Shown: positions 43,633 to 52,055 of the stretch, one piece after another
Layout: each line of letters opens with the position of its first letter
How positions within the stretch are numbered: position 1 is the stretch's first letter
Program-made: the position numbers and the translations under genes
Assembly (NCBI RefSeq): GCF_900101015.1
Contig: NZ_FNFZ01000001.1
Coordinates: forward strand, 199,412-263,411
Origin: Sarcina sp. DSM 11001
GTDB lineage: Bacteria > Bacillota > Clostridia > Lachnospirales > Lachnospiraceae
Length of the DNA stretch: 64,000 nucleotides
Direction of reading: 5' to 3'
The notes under the pieces: generated by a model
The model's database searches: none
The model's input: only the letters and a program-made list of their open reading frames with translations
Told to the model about the DNA's origin: nothing

Positions 43633-44901
43633 ATGAATAGTGAAAGGATAGTCAGCCTGGCACAACGAACGGCTTTCCGGGATCCGGAGAATAACTACAA
43701 AGAAAATACAGAGATTAAGAACACGGTGTGTCAGGGGGATTATCCTCCTGACACTTCGTTGTATCTGCATATTCCCTTTTGTATCAGAAAATGCAGCTAC
43801 TGTGATTTTCTCTCTTCCCCGCAGGATGAAGGGACATGGGAGGAATATGTGCAGGCGCTGATCCGGGAGATCCTGGTTCAGGGGGACTGTTTCTCCGGCA
43901 CAAAAGTCGATACCATTTTCTTTGGGGGCGGTACGCCGTCAATCCTGACAGAAAAGCAGATCAGCCGGATCATGGAGGCAGTGCATGCTTATTTTTATGT
44001 GCGGCCTGATGCGGAGATCAGTCTGGAAATGAATCCGGGCACGGCAGAACCGGATAAGCTGCGCGCCTTCCGTCAGGCCGGTATCAACCGCCTGTCCATC
44101 GGCGTACAGTCTCTGCATGATGATGAACTCCGTCTGCTGGGAAGGATCCATACTGCTGCCCAGGCAGAAACAGCTTTCCTGCAGGCCAGGGAAGCAGGCT
44201 TTGAAAACATAAATATTGACCTGATCAGTGCCCTCCCCGGACAGACGCCGGAAAAATGGGAGTACAATCTGTCTAAAGCCATTAACTGGAAGCCGGAGCA
44301 CATCTCTGCCTACAGCCTGATCATCGAGCCGGGTACTGCATTCGCCGAAATGCAGGAAAAAGGACAGCTGCTGCCTGTTCCCGGGGAAGAAGACGACAGA
44401 ACCATTTATCATACTACAGGAAAAATATTGGGCAGAGCCGGTTACCGCCAGTATGAGATCTCCAACTATGCTCTTCCGGGAAAAGAATGCCGCCACAATA
44501 TCGGCTACTGGACGGGTCACGAGTATCTGGGCTTTGGTATCGGGGCGGCCTCATACATCCGCGGATGCAGGTTTTCCAATACGCCAGATCTGTCCTTTTA
44601 TCTGGAAGCACTGAAAAAAGCTGCGGATGGATCTGACCTTGAAAGCATCCGGGAAGAGGTCCATTCTCTCACAGACAAGGAAAAGATGGAGGAATTCCTG
44701 TTCCTTGGCCTGCGCATGACGGACGGAACAGATGCCGGGGAATTTGAGCGCAGATTCGGCAGATCACTGGAATCCGTATACGGGGATGTGATCCGCAGGC
44801 ATATCCGCCAGGGAGTTGCTGAGCGCACACAAAAAGGGATCCGCCTGACCGCACGCGGGATTGATGTGAGCAATTATGTCCTGGCGGATTATCTGCTGTA
44901 A
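43633..44901 (+). CDS. hemW: HemW, radical-SAM haem chaperone
   Basis: HemW resembles coproporphyrinogen dehydrogenase but acts in haem transfer. The radical-SAM motif is CIRKCSYCDF near residue 50, with Phe after the last Cys as in HemW. FFGGGTPSIL, EMNPGTAEPDKL and the GINRLSIGVQSLHDDEL stretch follow, and a HemN_C domain ends the protein (LRMTDGTDAGEFERRFG). It has 422 residues with an N-terminal extension of about 40. ATG 43633 was chosen over GTG 43627; neither has a clear ribosome binding site. Confidence 0.92.
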   Translation: MNSERIVSLAQRTAFRDPENNYKENTEIKNTVCQGDYPPDTSLYLHIPFCIRKCSYCDFLSSPQDEGTWEEYVQALIREILVQGDCFSGTKVDTIFFGGGTPSILTEKQISRIMEAVHAYFYVRPDAEISLEMNPGTAEPDKLRAFRQAGINRLSIGVQSLHDDELRLLGRIHTAAQAETAFLQAREAGFENINIDLISALPGQTPEKWEYNLSKAINWKPEHISAYSLIIEPGTAFAEMQEKGQLLPVPGEEDDRTIYHTTGKILGRAGYRQYEISNYALPGKECRHNIGYWTGHEYLGFGIGAASYIRGCRFSNTPDLSFYLEALKKAADGSDLESIREEVHSLTDKEKMEEFLFLGLRMTDGTDAGEFERRFGRSLESVYGDVIRRHIRQGVAERTQKGIRLTARGIDVSNYVLADYLL

Positions 44902-44936
44902 AAGAGAAGAAAACGGAATGTAAAAAAGGAATAAGC

Positions 44937-45248
44937 ATGGATAATAAAACAGAATGGCGCCGTTCCCGTGACAGACTGATCCGCACCCTGACCTCCCTGG
45001 GATTTCCCGGGGAACTGGGGAATGCTATCGTCAAAAATCTCGGCAGTCCCAGGGCGATGGACCGGATGACAGTATATCTGGAAAATGTAAAGCCGAAAAA
45101 AGCGGAGGTCGTCGTGGACGAAATGCTGGCGATCAGATCCGAGATCGAAGCGTGGAGAAAGAAAAAAGAAGCACAGCTGGCCAATGCTTATTACAATGAG
45201 GTTTTGTATTACGGCCTCGGGACTGATCCGGACCCGGATCCTGAGTGA
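44937..45248 (+). CDS. Small protein of unknown function downstream of hemW
   Basis: I do not recognise this 103-residue protein. It is charged and helical (RRSRDRLIRTLTSLGFPGEL, then VVVDEMLAIRSEIEAWRKKKEAQ), soluble, and ends in an Asp/Pro tail. AAAAGGA lies 6-8 bases before the ATG and hemW ends 35 bp upstream, so it is likely cotranscribed with hemW. Confidence 0.65.
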   Translation: MDNKTEWRRSRDRLIRTLTSLGFPGELGNAIVKNLGSPRAMDRMTVYLENVKPKKAEVVVDEMLAIRSEIEAWRKKKEAQLANAYYNEVLYYGLGTDPDPDPE

Positions 45249-45262
45249 GCATTAGTTACAAG

Positions 45263-45437
45263 GTTACAGTACAGACCGGCTCGAAACTCGAGGCGTTTTT
45301 CGCGGCTTTTTTGCGAAAAACCCGAGTGCAACGGCGCAAACACACTCGCAGAGTGTGTTGCGCACAGCGAAGCGTATTGGAATCGCCGCGCGCAAGCGTT
45401 ACATGTCCACGCCCTTCGAGGGGGCGTGGACAGTAAC
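45263..45437. repeat. Dispersed hairpin-rich element, copy B
   Basis: This copy shares both ends with copy A at 30764-30933. Its stems sit at equivalent places but differ in sequence: CGGCTTTTT with AAAAACCCG (45303-45324, one mismatch), a 13-bp stem with one bulge at 45334-45347/45351-45363 ending CACACTC/GAGTGTG, and TGTCCACGCCC/GGGCGTGGACA (45404-45432). It lies between the unknown gene after hemW and the radical-SAM promoter. Confidence 0.85.
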
Positions 45438-45477
45438 GTTACAAGTCACACCTGTGCCAGCCTCGATGTGCTTTCAA

Positions 45478-45505
45478 TTGATATTATCCCGTCACCTGAT
45501 ATAAT
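45478..45505 (+). promoter_or_regulatory. Promoter of the AmmeMemoRadiSam genes
   Basis: TTGATA at 45478-45483 and TATAAT at 45500-45505 are 16 bp apart. Confidence 0.75.
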
Positions 45506-45544
45506 TAAAAACAACAAGAACATTGTCTTATTTTGAGGGGTGCC

Positions 45545-46630
45545 ATGAGAGCGATCTGCAATGTCTGCTGCCATCACTGCAGCCTGGAGGAGGGCCGGAC
45601 AGGAGCCTGCGGGGCCCGCACGAATAAGGGAGGACAGATCACAGCTTCCAACTACGGAAGGCTGACAGCTCTGGCACTCGATCCGATCGAGAAGAAGCCT
45701 CTGGCGCGGTTTATGCCGGGCAGCCTGATCCTTTCCGTGGGCAGTTATGGCTGCAGCCTGCGCTGTCCCTTTTGCCAGAATTACGAGATCGCCTCGGCAA
45801 GACCGGCCTGCATGGACAATGCCTGTGGGGAATCAGCGGGCAGGAATACTGATCGTACTACCGGGTCGGCGGTCACCAGCAGCGGCCCCGGGAGGGAGAG
45901 CGGGGCAACAGCCATAACCAGTAGTGATCCCGGGCAGGAGAGTGGATCATCCATTACCTGCAGCGGCCCCGGGCAGGAGAGCGGGAATAATAAAATTATT
46001 ACCTACAAAGACCCCGGACCGTTGATCGGGAAAAACAGCGGAGGCCGTGAACACAGGCTGGAAATTGCGGAGTACACGCCGCAGGAACTGTGCAGCCTTG
46101 CGCTTGACCTTCGCACGCGCGGCAATATCGGGATCGCCTTCACCTATAATGAGCCGCTGGTCGGGTGGGAATTTGTGCGTGACACTGCCAGGCTTTTTCA
46201 CGAAAACGGCATGAAGACTGTGCTCGTCACGAACGGCATGGCTTCTCAGGAGATCCTGCAGGAGCTGCTTCCCTGCATAGATGCCATGAATATTGACCTG
46301 AAAGGATTTACTGAGGATTATTACCGGGAATTCGTGGGCGGAGACCTGAATATGGTAAAGGATTTTATCTCCGCGGCGGCAGAAGGCTGCCACGTCGAGA
46401 TCACGAAACTCATCATTCCCGGGAAAAATGACAGCGAGAGCGAGATGCGCAGGATGGCCGCCTGGATCGCTTCTTTGAGGGGCGGAACGGGAAAAGATAT
46501 CCCGATCCACGTTTCCCGTTATTTTCCCCGCTACAAATGGACGGCTCCCGCGACGAGCGTAAAGACTGTCTACAGACTGGCAGAAACCGCGCGGGAAAAA
46601 CTGGACTATGTTTATACCGGCAATTGCTGA
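45545..46630 (+). CDS. AmmeMemoRadiSam-system radical-SAM enzyme with an internal repeat insertion
   Basis: This belongs to the PflA-like radical-SAM family that is found with Memo and AMMECR1 proteins; the substrate is unknown. The cluster motif is CSLRCPFC (within GCSLRCPFCQNYEIA), and GNIGIAFTYNEPL, TNGMASQEIL and NIDLKGFTEDYYRE follow. An N-terminal Cys-rich segment (CNVCCHHCSL...CGAR) is typical. Between EIA and the YTPQEL helix, where relatives have a short link, there are about 85 extra residues with a GPGQESG repeat. The Memo-AMMECR1 fusion follows 160 bp downstream. ATG 45545 follows GAGGGG. Confidence 0.9.
   Translation: MRAICNVCCHHCSLEEGRTGACGARTNKGGQITASNYGRLTALALDPIEKKPLARFMPGSLILSVGSYGCSLRCPFCQNYEIASARPACMDNACGESAGRNTDRTTGSAVTSSGPGRESGATAITSSDPGQESGSSITCSGPGQESGNNKIITYKDPGPLIGKNSGGREHRLEIAEYTPQELCSLALDLRTRGNIGIAFTYNEPLVGWEFVRDTARLFHENGMKTVLVTNGMASQEILQELLPCIDAMNIDLKGFTEDYYREFVGGDLNMVKDFISAAAEGCHVEITKLIIPGKNDSESEMRRMAAWIASLRGGTGKDIPIHVSRYFPRYKWTAPATSVKTVYRLAETAREKLDYVYTGNC
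45881..46003. repeat. In-frame 39-42-bp tandem repeat in the radical-SAM gene
   Basis: Three units (45881-45922, 45923-45961, 45962-46003) share CCCGGGCAGGAGAG and encode PGRESG or PGQESG. All unit lengths are multiples of three. Confidence 0.9.
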
Positions 46631-46738
46631 AGGTGCTTTTTCTCAGCTGCAGAAGGTGTTTTTTACCTTTGCTGAAGACGTTTTCCGGTAACTGCAGAAG
46701 GTGGTTTTTTACAGCTGCAGAATACGCTTTCCGGCAAG
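46627..46738. repeat. Degenerate 20-25-bp tandem repeat spanning the radical-SAM stop codon
   Basis: About five units begin CTGAAGGTG, CTGCAGAAGGTG, CTGAAGACG, CTGCAGAAGGTGG and CTGCAGAATACG. The TGA at 46628-46630 is in the first. Confidence 0.7.
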
Positions 46739-46793
46739 TGGCCAGGGTGCTTTGGCAGCTGCTGTGGATGTTTTAGACCAGGAGGAAAAGAAA

Positions 46794-48203
46794 ATGTCAA
46801 TTACAGGCGGTGTGATGGTGCCCCATCCCCCGATCATCCTCCCGGAGATCGGACGGGGAGAAGAAAAGAAGATCAAGGCGACGTCGGATGCATTTAAAAA
46901 AGCCATGTCTTTTGCGGCGTCCCTGGAACCGGAGACACTGGTGATCACGTCTCCCCACAGTATCATGTACAGGGATTATTTCCACATTTCGCCGGGAGTG
47001 GAAGCGAGGGGGGATTTCCGCAATTTCCGTGCCCGCGATGTCGGGATCCATGTGGAATATGACTATGAATTTGTTCATACCCTCAGCGGGCTCTGCGACA
47101 GAGATGTTTTTCCGGCGGGGACCATGGGAGAACGTGATCCGGAGCTCGACCACGGGACCATGATCCCTCTATACTTCCTGAATCAGTTTATGGATCCCTC
47201 CCGATACAGGATCGTCCGCATCGGTCTCTCCGGGCTGCCGCTTGAGGACCATTACCGGCTGGGAATGAAGATCAGGGAGGCGGCAGACCGCCTGGGCCGC
47301 CGGATCGTTTTTATCGCCAGCGGCGATCTGTCCCACAAATTAAAGGACGACGGTCCTTATGGATTTGATGAAAACGGGCCGGTGTACGATGACCGGATCA
47401 TGGATGTCATGGGAAGAGGGCAGTTTGACGAACTCCTGGATTTTGACGAGACCCTCTGCGACAGAGCCGCGGAATGCGGGCACAGGAGCTTTGTCATGAT
47501 GGCCGGTGCCCTGGACGGCATGGCCGTCCGGACCCACAGGCTCTCTCATGAGGGGACCTTCGGTGTCGGATACGGCGTGTGCACTTATGAAGTGACCGGA
47601 GCGGATGAGATGAGGCATTTTCTGGATCTGTGGACCGAAAAAAAGAAGCAGGAAAACCTTAAGAGGCGGGCCGGTGAAGACCTGTTTGTACAGCTTGCGC
47701 GGGCGGGTGTGGAATCCGCAGTCCTCAGGCACAAAAAGCTTCCCGACAAAGAGATCCGCGCGCTGATCGGAGATGCGGATGACCTTCTCAACCGGCAGGC
47801 AGGCACCTTTGTCTCCATCCACAAGAACGGCCGTCTGCGCGGCTGCATCGGGACGATCGCCCCGACCTGCAGCTGCATAGCCCAGGAGATCGCCCAGAAT
47901 GCTGTGAGCGCTTCCCTCAAAGATCCCAGATTTAACGAGATCCGTCCCGATGAACTGGATTCTCTGGAGATCACTGTGGATGTGCTCGGGGAAACGGAAA
48001 AGATCGATTCCCCTGATCAGCTCGACGTCAAACGCTATGGCGTCATCGTATCCAAAGGGTTCAGACGGGGACTTCTTCTGCCCAACCTGGACGGCGTGGA
48101 TACCGTGGAGGAACAGATCAGCATCGCCCTTCAGAAGGCCGGGCTCAAGGTGAACGAGAAAAACTACCAGCTGGAGAGATTTGAAGTGGTGCGGCATTTC
48201 TGA
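46794..48203 (+). CDS. Memo-AMMECR1 fusion (AmmeMemoRadiSam system proteins B and A)
   Basis: Residues about 1-265 form a Memo-like class III extradiol dioxygenase fold: GGVMVPHPPIILPEIG carries one metal His, and LVITSPHS, the HTLSGLCDRD region and FIASGDLSHKL follow. Residues about 300-465 form an AMMECR1 domain with the conserved GRLRGCIGTI and RFNEIRPDELDSLEITVDVL. In many genomes these are separate genes; fusion supports joint action with the radical-SAM enzyme. The reaction is unknown. ATG 46794 follows CAGGAGG; the frame upstream to 46701 is repeat sequence. Confidence 0.93.
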   Translation: MSITGGVMVPHPPIILPEIGRGEEKKIKATSDAFKKAMSFAASLEPETLVITSPHSIMYRDYFHISPGVEARGDFRNFRARDVGIHVEYDYEFVHTLSGLCDRDVFPAGTMGERDPELDHGTMIPLYFLNQFMDPSRYRIVRIGLSGLPLEDHYRLGMKIREAADRLGRRIVFIASGDLSHKLKDDGPYGFDENGPVYDDRIMDVMGRGQFDELLDFDETLCDRAAECGHRSFVMMAGALDGMAVRTHRLSHEGTFGVGYGVCTYEVTGADEMRHFLDLWTEKKKQENLKRRAGEDLFVQLARAGVESAVLRHKKLPDKEIRALIGDADDLLNRQAGTFVSIHKNGRLRGCIGTIAPTCSCIAQEIAQNAVSASLKDPRFNEIRPDELDSLEITVDVLGETEKIDSPDQLDVKRYGVIVSKGFRRGLLLPNLDGVDTVEEQISIALQKAGLKVNEKNYQLERFEVVRHF

Positions 48204-48306
48204 CCTTACCGGTCACACTCCGGCCGGGGTGGCACCATGAAAACACCTTGAGACCGGTCAACGAGTTACATTTTTACAAACCAACACTTTCGGGAGAATG
48301 AGCAAA

Positions 48307-49542
48307 ATGAAAGATCTGACAGGAAAATGTGTGCTTTTAGGGATCACCGGCGGGATCGCCGCCTACAAAATGGCAAATGTCGCAAGCGCGCTGCACAAGG
48401 CCGGCGCAAAGGTCCATGTCATCATGACAGAAAACGCGGCAAAATTTATCACGCCGCTGACCTTTGAGACCCTGACCGGGTCAAAGTGCATGATCGATAC
48501 TTTTGACCGTGAGTTTCAGTTTGATGTCCGCCATATTTCGGTCGCCAAGGAGGCGGACGTCATCCTGGTCGCACCGGCTACGGCAAATGTCATCGCAAAG
48601 ATGGCGCACGGTATCGCTGACGATATGCTGACGACGGTCGTTCTTGCCGCCAAATGCAAAAAGCTCGTCTCTCCTTCGATGAACACCGCGATGCTGGAAA
48701 ATCCCGTCACCCGGGATAATATCGAGATCCTGAGAAAATACGGCTTTACGATCATTGATTCCGCGAGCGGTTATCTTGCCTGCGGCGATACGGGCAGCGG
48801 CAAGCTTCCTGAGCCTGAAGTCCTCTGCCAGTGGATCGAAAGGGAGGTCGCCTATCTGGACAAGCCCATGAAGGGCAAAAAGGTCGTTGTGACAGCCGGC
48901 CCCACCCAGGAGGCTCTCGACCCGGTCCGCTACCTCACCAATCACAGCACCGGAAAAATGGGATATGCCATCGCCCATGAGGCCATGCTGCGCGGTGCCG
49001 ACGTCACTCTAGTATCCGGACCTGTCTCCCTTCCGACTGCTCCTTTTGTCCGTCAGAGAAATATTGTTTCCGCCGCGGACATGTTTGAAGCCATCAAGGA
49101 GGAACTGCCGGATACGGATATCCTGATCAAATCCGCTGCTGTGGCGGATTACCGGCCTGCTGTTGTCGCTGAGAACAAGATCAAAAAAGGCATCGACGAT
49201 GAAAACAACCCCATTGTCACGGATGGCAGCGGTATGTATATCCCGCTTGCCCGCACACAGGACATCCTGGGATGGGTCGCCGAAAACCATCATCCCGGCC
49301 TGTTTGTCTGCGGCTTCTCCATGGAGACTGAAAACCTCCTGGCAAATTCTTCCAAAAAGCTGGAGAAAAAGAAGCTCAACATGATCGTCGCCAACAGCCT
49401 TCGGACTGCGGGTGCCGGCTTCGGCACAGATACCAACGTGGTCACCCTCATTACTAAGGACGGGGCACAGGAGCTCCCCATCATGAGCAAGGACGATGTC
49501 GCCGCGAGGATCCTGGACCGGATCAGTGAAATGTCCGAGTAA
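48307..49542 (+). CDS. coaBC: Bifunctional phosphopantothenoylcysteine decarboxylase/synthetase
   Basis: CoaBC adds cysteine to phosphopantothenate with CTP and decarboxylates the product, two steps of coenzyme A synthesis. The N-terminal flavin-binding CoaC half has GITGGIAAYKMANV, a catalytic His (VRHISVAKEADVILVAPATANVIAK) and PSMNTAMLENPVT with the PxMNxxMW-like motif (Leu in place of Trp). The CoaB half has VTAGPTQEALDPVRYLTNHSTGKMG and IKSAAVADYRP. ATG 48307 lies 10 bases after GGGAG; ATG 48298 is in frame but too close. 411 residues, typical. It lies away from its usual rpoZ neighbourhood, before coaX. Confidence 0.96.
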   Translation: MKDLTGKCVLLGITGGIAAYKMANVASALHKAGAKVHVIMTENAAKFITPLTFETLTGSKCMIDTFDREFQFDVRHISVAKEADVILVAPATANVIAKMAHGIADDMLTTVVLAAKCKKLVSPSMNTAMLENPVTRDNIEILRKYGFTIIDSASGYLACGDTGSGKLPEPEVLCQWIEREVAYLDKPMKGKKVVVTAGPTQEALDPVRYLTNHSTGKMGYAIAHEAMLRGADVTLVSGPVSLPTAPFVRQRNIVSAADMFEAIKEELPDTDILIKSAAVADYRPAVVAENKIKKGIDDENNPIVTDGSGMYIPLARTQDILGWVAENHHPGLFVCGFSMETENLLANSSKKLEKKKLNMIVANSLRTAGAGFGTDTNVVTLITKDGAQELPIMSKDDVAARILDRISEMSE

Positions 49543-49635
49543 TAAATGACCGAGTAATAAATGTCTGAGTAGTAAATGTCTGAGTAGTAAATGTCCGAGT
49601 AATAAATGTTCGAGTAATAAATGCCCGAGTAATAG
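49531..49635. repeat. 15-bp tandem array, seven units, starting in coaBC's last codons
   Basis: Seven perfect-length units ATGTCCGAGTAATAA (with point changes) run from 49531 to 49635. The first supplies the final Met-Ser-Glu and stop of CoaBC, so every unit carries ATG, two codons and a double stop in the same frame. Between the array and coaX (49636-49853) there is an AGTAATTACT palindrome and no clear promoter. Confidence 0.97.
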
Positions 49636-49853
49636 TGGAGAAGCAGCTGTGGGTTTGTGAAACTGTAGTAATTACTGTATCGGGGAGCGTTTCGCCATAC
49701 CGACTGACTCACAGCTTCATCGTTCGTTGCCGCGGCATTCGCCGTATGTATCAGAAAATGCCTTTCGTCTGCCTGTGAGCAGGCTCACAGCGGCTGCCGT
49801 CATTTTCATCTGCGCATGGGCTCATTGCTGCGCGAAAGAAGGGAGACCCCGTC

Positions 49854-50717
49854 TTGGTACTCGCAATCGATATAGGAAACACGACAATCGCATTTACAGG
49901 ACTGGAACCGCAGTTCAATGAAGCGGGGGATAGGACCGGCACTTCCGCCTCAACAGAAAAGCATCCATTTCAACCCGGTCTGCCCTCGGATTATGAGATC
50001 TGTTTTATGGAGAAGATTCCCACACAGACAGGGAAAGATCTGCCCTCTTTTATGGAGGCTGCGGAAGGGATCCTGAGGCGGAATGTCTCACCGGATAAGA
50101 AGATTGTGGCGGCCGCTGTTTCCAGCGTCGTTCCGGCCTGTACTCCTGCGGCTGCTGCCTTTGCCGAAAAAATCTGCGGAGTCTCTCCGGTAGTCGTCAA
50201 CTGCCACTGCGATTCCGGCCTGCTTTTTTCCGATATTCCGGTTCCGGAAAAAGTCGGAGCGGACAGGATCGCGGATGCCGCCTGGGCAGCTGAACGATAT
50301 CCTCTGCCGGTAATGACAGCGGATCTGGGGACTGCGACGACCATCAATGTCGTCAGCGGAAACAGGGAATTTCTAGGCGGCATGATCGCCGCAGGCGTGC
50401 GGACCTCCCTGAACGCCCTCCGCTCGGGAACGGCCCAGCTCCCTCAGTTGGAACCCGGACACGTCAAGAAAGAAGACCTGATCGGACGGGATACGGCGGG
50501 GTGTATGCTTTCCGCCGCAGTCATTGGAGCGGCAGCCATGATCGACGGCCTGGCAGCCCATGTGGAAGAGCAGCTTGGCTGCCCGCTGACCCTGGTCCTG
50601 ACAGGCGGAAACGCCGGAGTGGTCTCAGAATGGATCAGGCACCCTTATATCCATGAACCCGACCTGGCAGCAAAAGGTACAGCCCTGATCGCGCAGCGCG
50701 AACATGCAGCGAAATAA
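49854..50717 (+). CDS. coaX: Type III pantothenate kinase
   Basis: CoaX phosphorylates pantothenate, the first step to coenzyme A. The ASKHA-fold phosphate motif is AIDIGNTTIAF at the N terminus. EKVGADRIADAAWA carries the GADR substrate motif and ADLGTATTINVV the second phosphate motif. It has 287 residues with a small insertion near residues 25-45. The start is TTG 49854, 9 bases after GGGAG. Together with coaBC it gives most of the route from pantothenate to phosphopantetheine. Confidence 0.95.
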   Translation: MVLAIDIGNTTIAFTGLEPQFNEAGDRTGTSASTEKHPFQPGLPSDYEICFMEKIPTQTGKDLPSFMEAAEGILRRNVSPDKKIVAAAVSSVVPACTPAAAAFAEKICGVSPVVVNCHCDSGLLFSDIPVPEKVGADRIADAAWAAERYPLPVMTADLGTATTINVVSGNREFLGGMIAAGVRTSLNALRSGTAQLPQLEPGHVKKEDLIGRDTAGCMLSAAVIGAAAMIDGLAAHVEEQLGCPLTLVLTGGNAGVVSEWIRHPYIHEPDLAAKGTALIAQREHAAK

Positions 50718-50760
50718 CAGATACATCCCTGATCCCATATCAGAAAGGGGGAAACAAAAA

Positions 50761-51846
50761 ATGGATATAGTAAAGGTCTCCCTGGATTCTTTTCCCGGGA
50801 TAAGGATCGGACAGACAGAAAACAAAGCCGGCGGTACCGGGATCACAGTCCTTCTCTGTGAAGACCCGGAGGGAATGCGCGCAGGCCTGCACATCGGAGG
50901 GGGCGGTCCCGCGGCGCGGGAAACCGGCATCCTCAATCCGGTAGCGACGGCACAGAGGATCCATGCTGCCGTTCTGGGCGGCGGGAGCGCTTTTGGCCTC
51001 GATGCTGCGGGCGGTGTCATGCGTTATCTGGAGAAAAAGGGATTTGGCGTGGAAGTCCGCGATATCCATGTTCCCCTGGTCACACAGGTGGACATTTTTG
51101 ATTTGCCGGTGGGTGACCCGCGCGTCCGCCCGGATCAGGAAATGGGTTACGCCGCCTGCCAGATGGCAGAGGCCGGAAAGAGAGGAAACTTTCGCAGCGG
51201 AAACTATGGCGCAGGGTGCGGAGCCACTGTTGGTAAATACGCAGGCGGAGATCATGCCATGAAAGGCGGGATCGGTTCCTGCGTACTCAGACAAGGCCGC
51301 CTCATGGTCGGCGCTATTGTGGCAGTTAATGCCTTCGGGGATATCTATAACTGGAAGACCGGACAGAAGATCGCCGGCGCGCGCACAGACGACGGCAGAC
51401 TGTACGGAATGGAGGATATGGTCTCTTTTCTGAGAAAAAACGAAGCCTCCAGGATTCAGGATGCTCCTGCGGCGGAGACAGCTCTCAATACCACGATCGG
51501 TATCGTGTTTACCAATGCTTCTTTAAGCAAGGCTGAGCTGTGCAAGATGGCGGCCATGGCCCATGACGGATTTGCCAGATCCATTTCCCCGATCCACACA
51601 TCCGGAGACGGGGACAGCATCATCGCCCTCTCGGTCACCCGGGGCGGCAGCCACCATTTTGAAGTCATAGATGCCGACTGTGATACGGAAAGCACAGGGG
51701 AGATTCCCGCAGGAATTGATACAGTGGGAACTCTGGCAGCCTGGGCAGTTTCGGAAGCTATTCTCGACGGGGTACAGAATGCGGAGACCGCATATGGTTA
51801 TCCTGCCATGTCGGATCTGCATAAGACCAGAATCTTTCCGGAATAA
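50761..51846 (+). CDS. P1-family aminopeptidase (DmpA/S58 type)
   Basis: This is an N-terminal-nucleophile aminopeptidase that self-cleaves into two chains. It shows GIRIGQTENKAGGTGITVLL, the Gly-rich VLGGGSAFGLDAAGGVMRYL, GNYGAGCGATVGKY, and the cleavage region LNTTIGIVFTNASLSKAEL near residue 243. The active-site tail reads ARSISPIHTSGDGDSIIAL. It has 361 residues. ATG 50761 follows AAAGGGGG by several bases; the earlier ATG 50704 overlaps coaX. It lies 43 bp after coaX. The physiological substrate is unknown. Confidence 0.92.
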   Translation: MDIVKVSLDSFPGIRIGQTENKAGGTGITVLLCEDPEGMRAGLHIGGGGPAARETGILNPVATAQRIHAAVLGGGSAFGLDAAGGVMRYLEKKGFGVEVRDIHVPLVTQVDIFDLPVGDPRVRPDQEMGYAACQMAEAGKRGNFRSGNYGAGCGATVGKYAGGDHAMKGGIGSCVLRQGRLMVGAIVAVNAFGDIYNWKTGQKIAGARTDDGRLYGMEDMVSFLRKNEASRIQDAPAAETALNTTIGIVFTNASLSKAELCKMAAMAHDGFARSISPIHTSGDGDSIIALSVTRGGSHHFEVIDADCDTESTGEIPAGIDTVGTLAAWAVSEAILDGVQNAETAYGYPAMSDLHKTRIFPE

Positions 51847-51914
51847 AGAAAAAACTTTTCAGAATAAAAAAAAACTTTTCGGCCAAAAGAAAAAACTTTC
51901 CAGAATAAAAAAGG
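51839..51914. repeat. ~21-bp tandem repeat spanning the P1-peptidase stop codon
   Basis: Units CGGAATAAAGAAAAAACTTT (51839), CAGAATAAAAAAAAACTTTT (51860) and CGGCCAAAAGAAAAAACTTT (51880), and a partial fourth at 51901, contain or copy the TAA stop. An A-rich stretch of GGAACAATAGA-type repeats follows to about 51990. Confidence 0.8.
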
Positions 51915-52000
51915 TTGAAGAGAAATAAAAAAGGAATAATAGAAAAGGAACAATAGATAAGGAACAATCGAGAAGAAAGAGAAGAAACAATAATAAGAAT

Positions 52001-52040
52001 AAAAGCCGCCGGGTCTGATCATACTGTCCCGGCGGCTTTT
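52001..52040. terminator. Bidirectional terminator between the P1 peptidase and cotH-like genes
   Basis: AAAAGCCGCCGGG (52001-52013) pairs perfectly with 52028-52040. Flanking A and T runs suit both convergent genes. Confidence 0.93.
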
Positions 52041-52055
52041 CTGGTTTTTCAGCTC

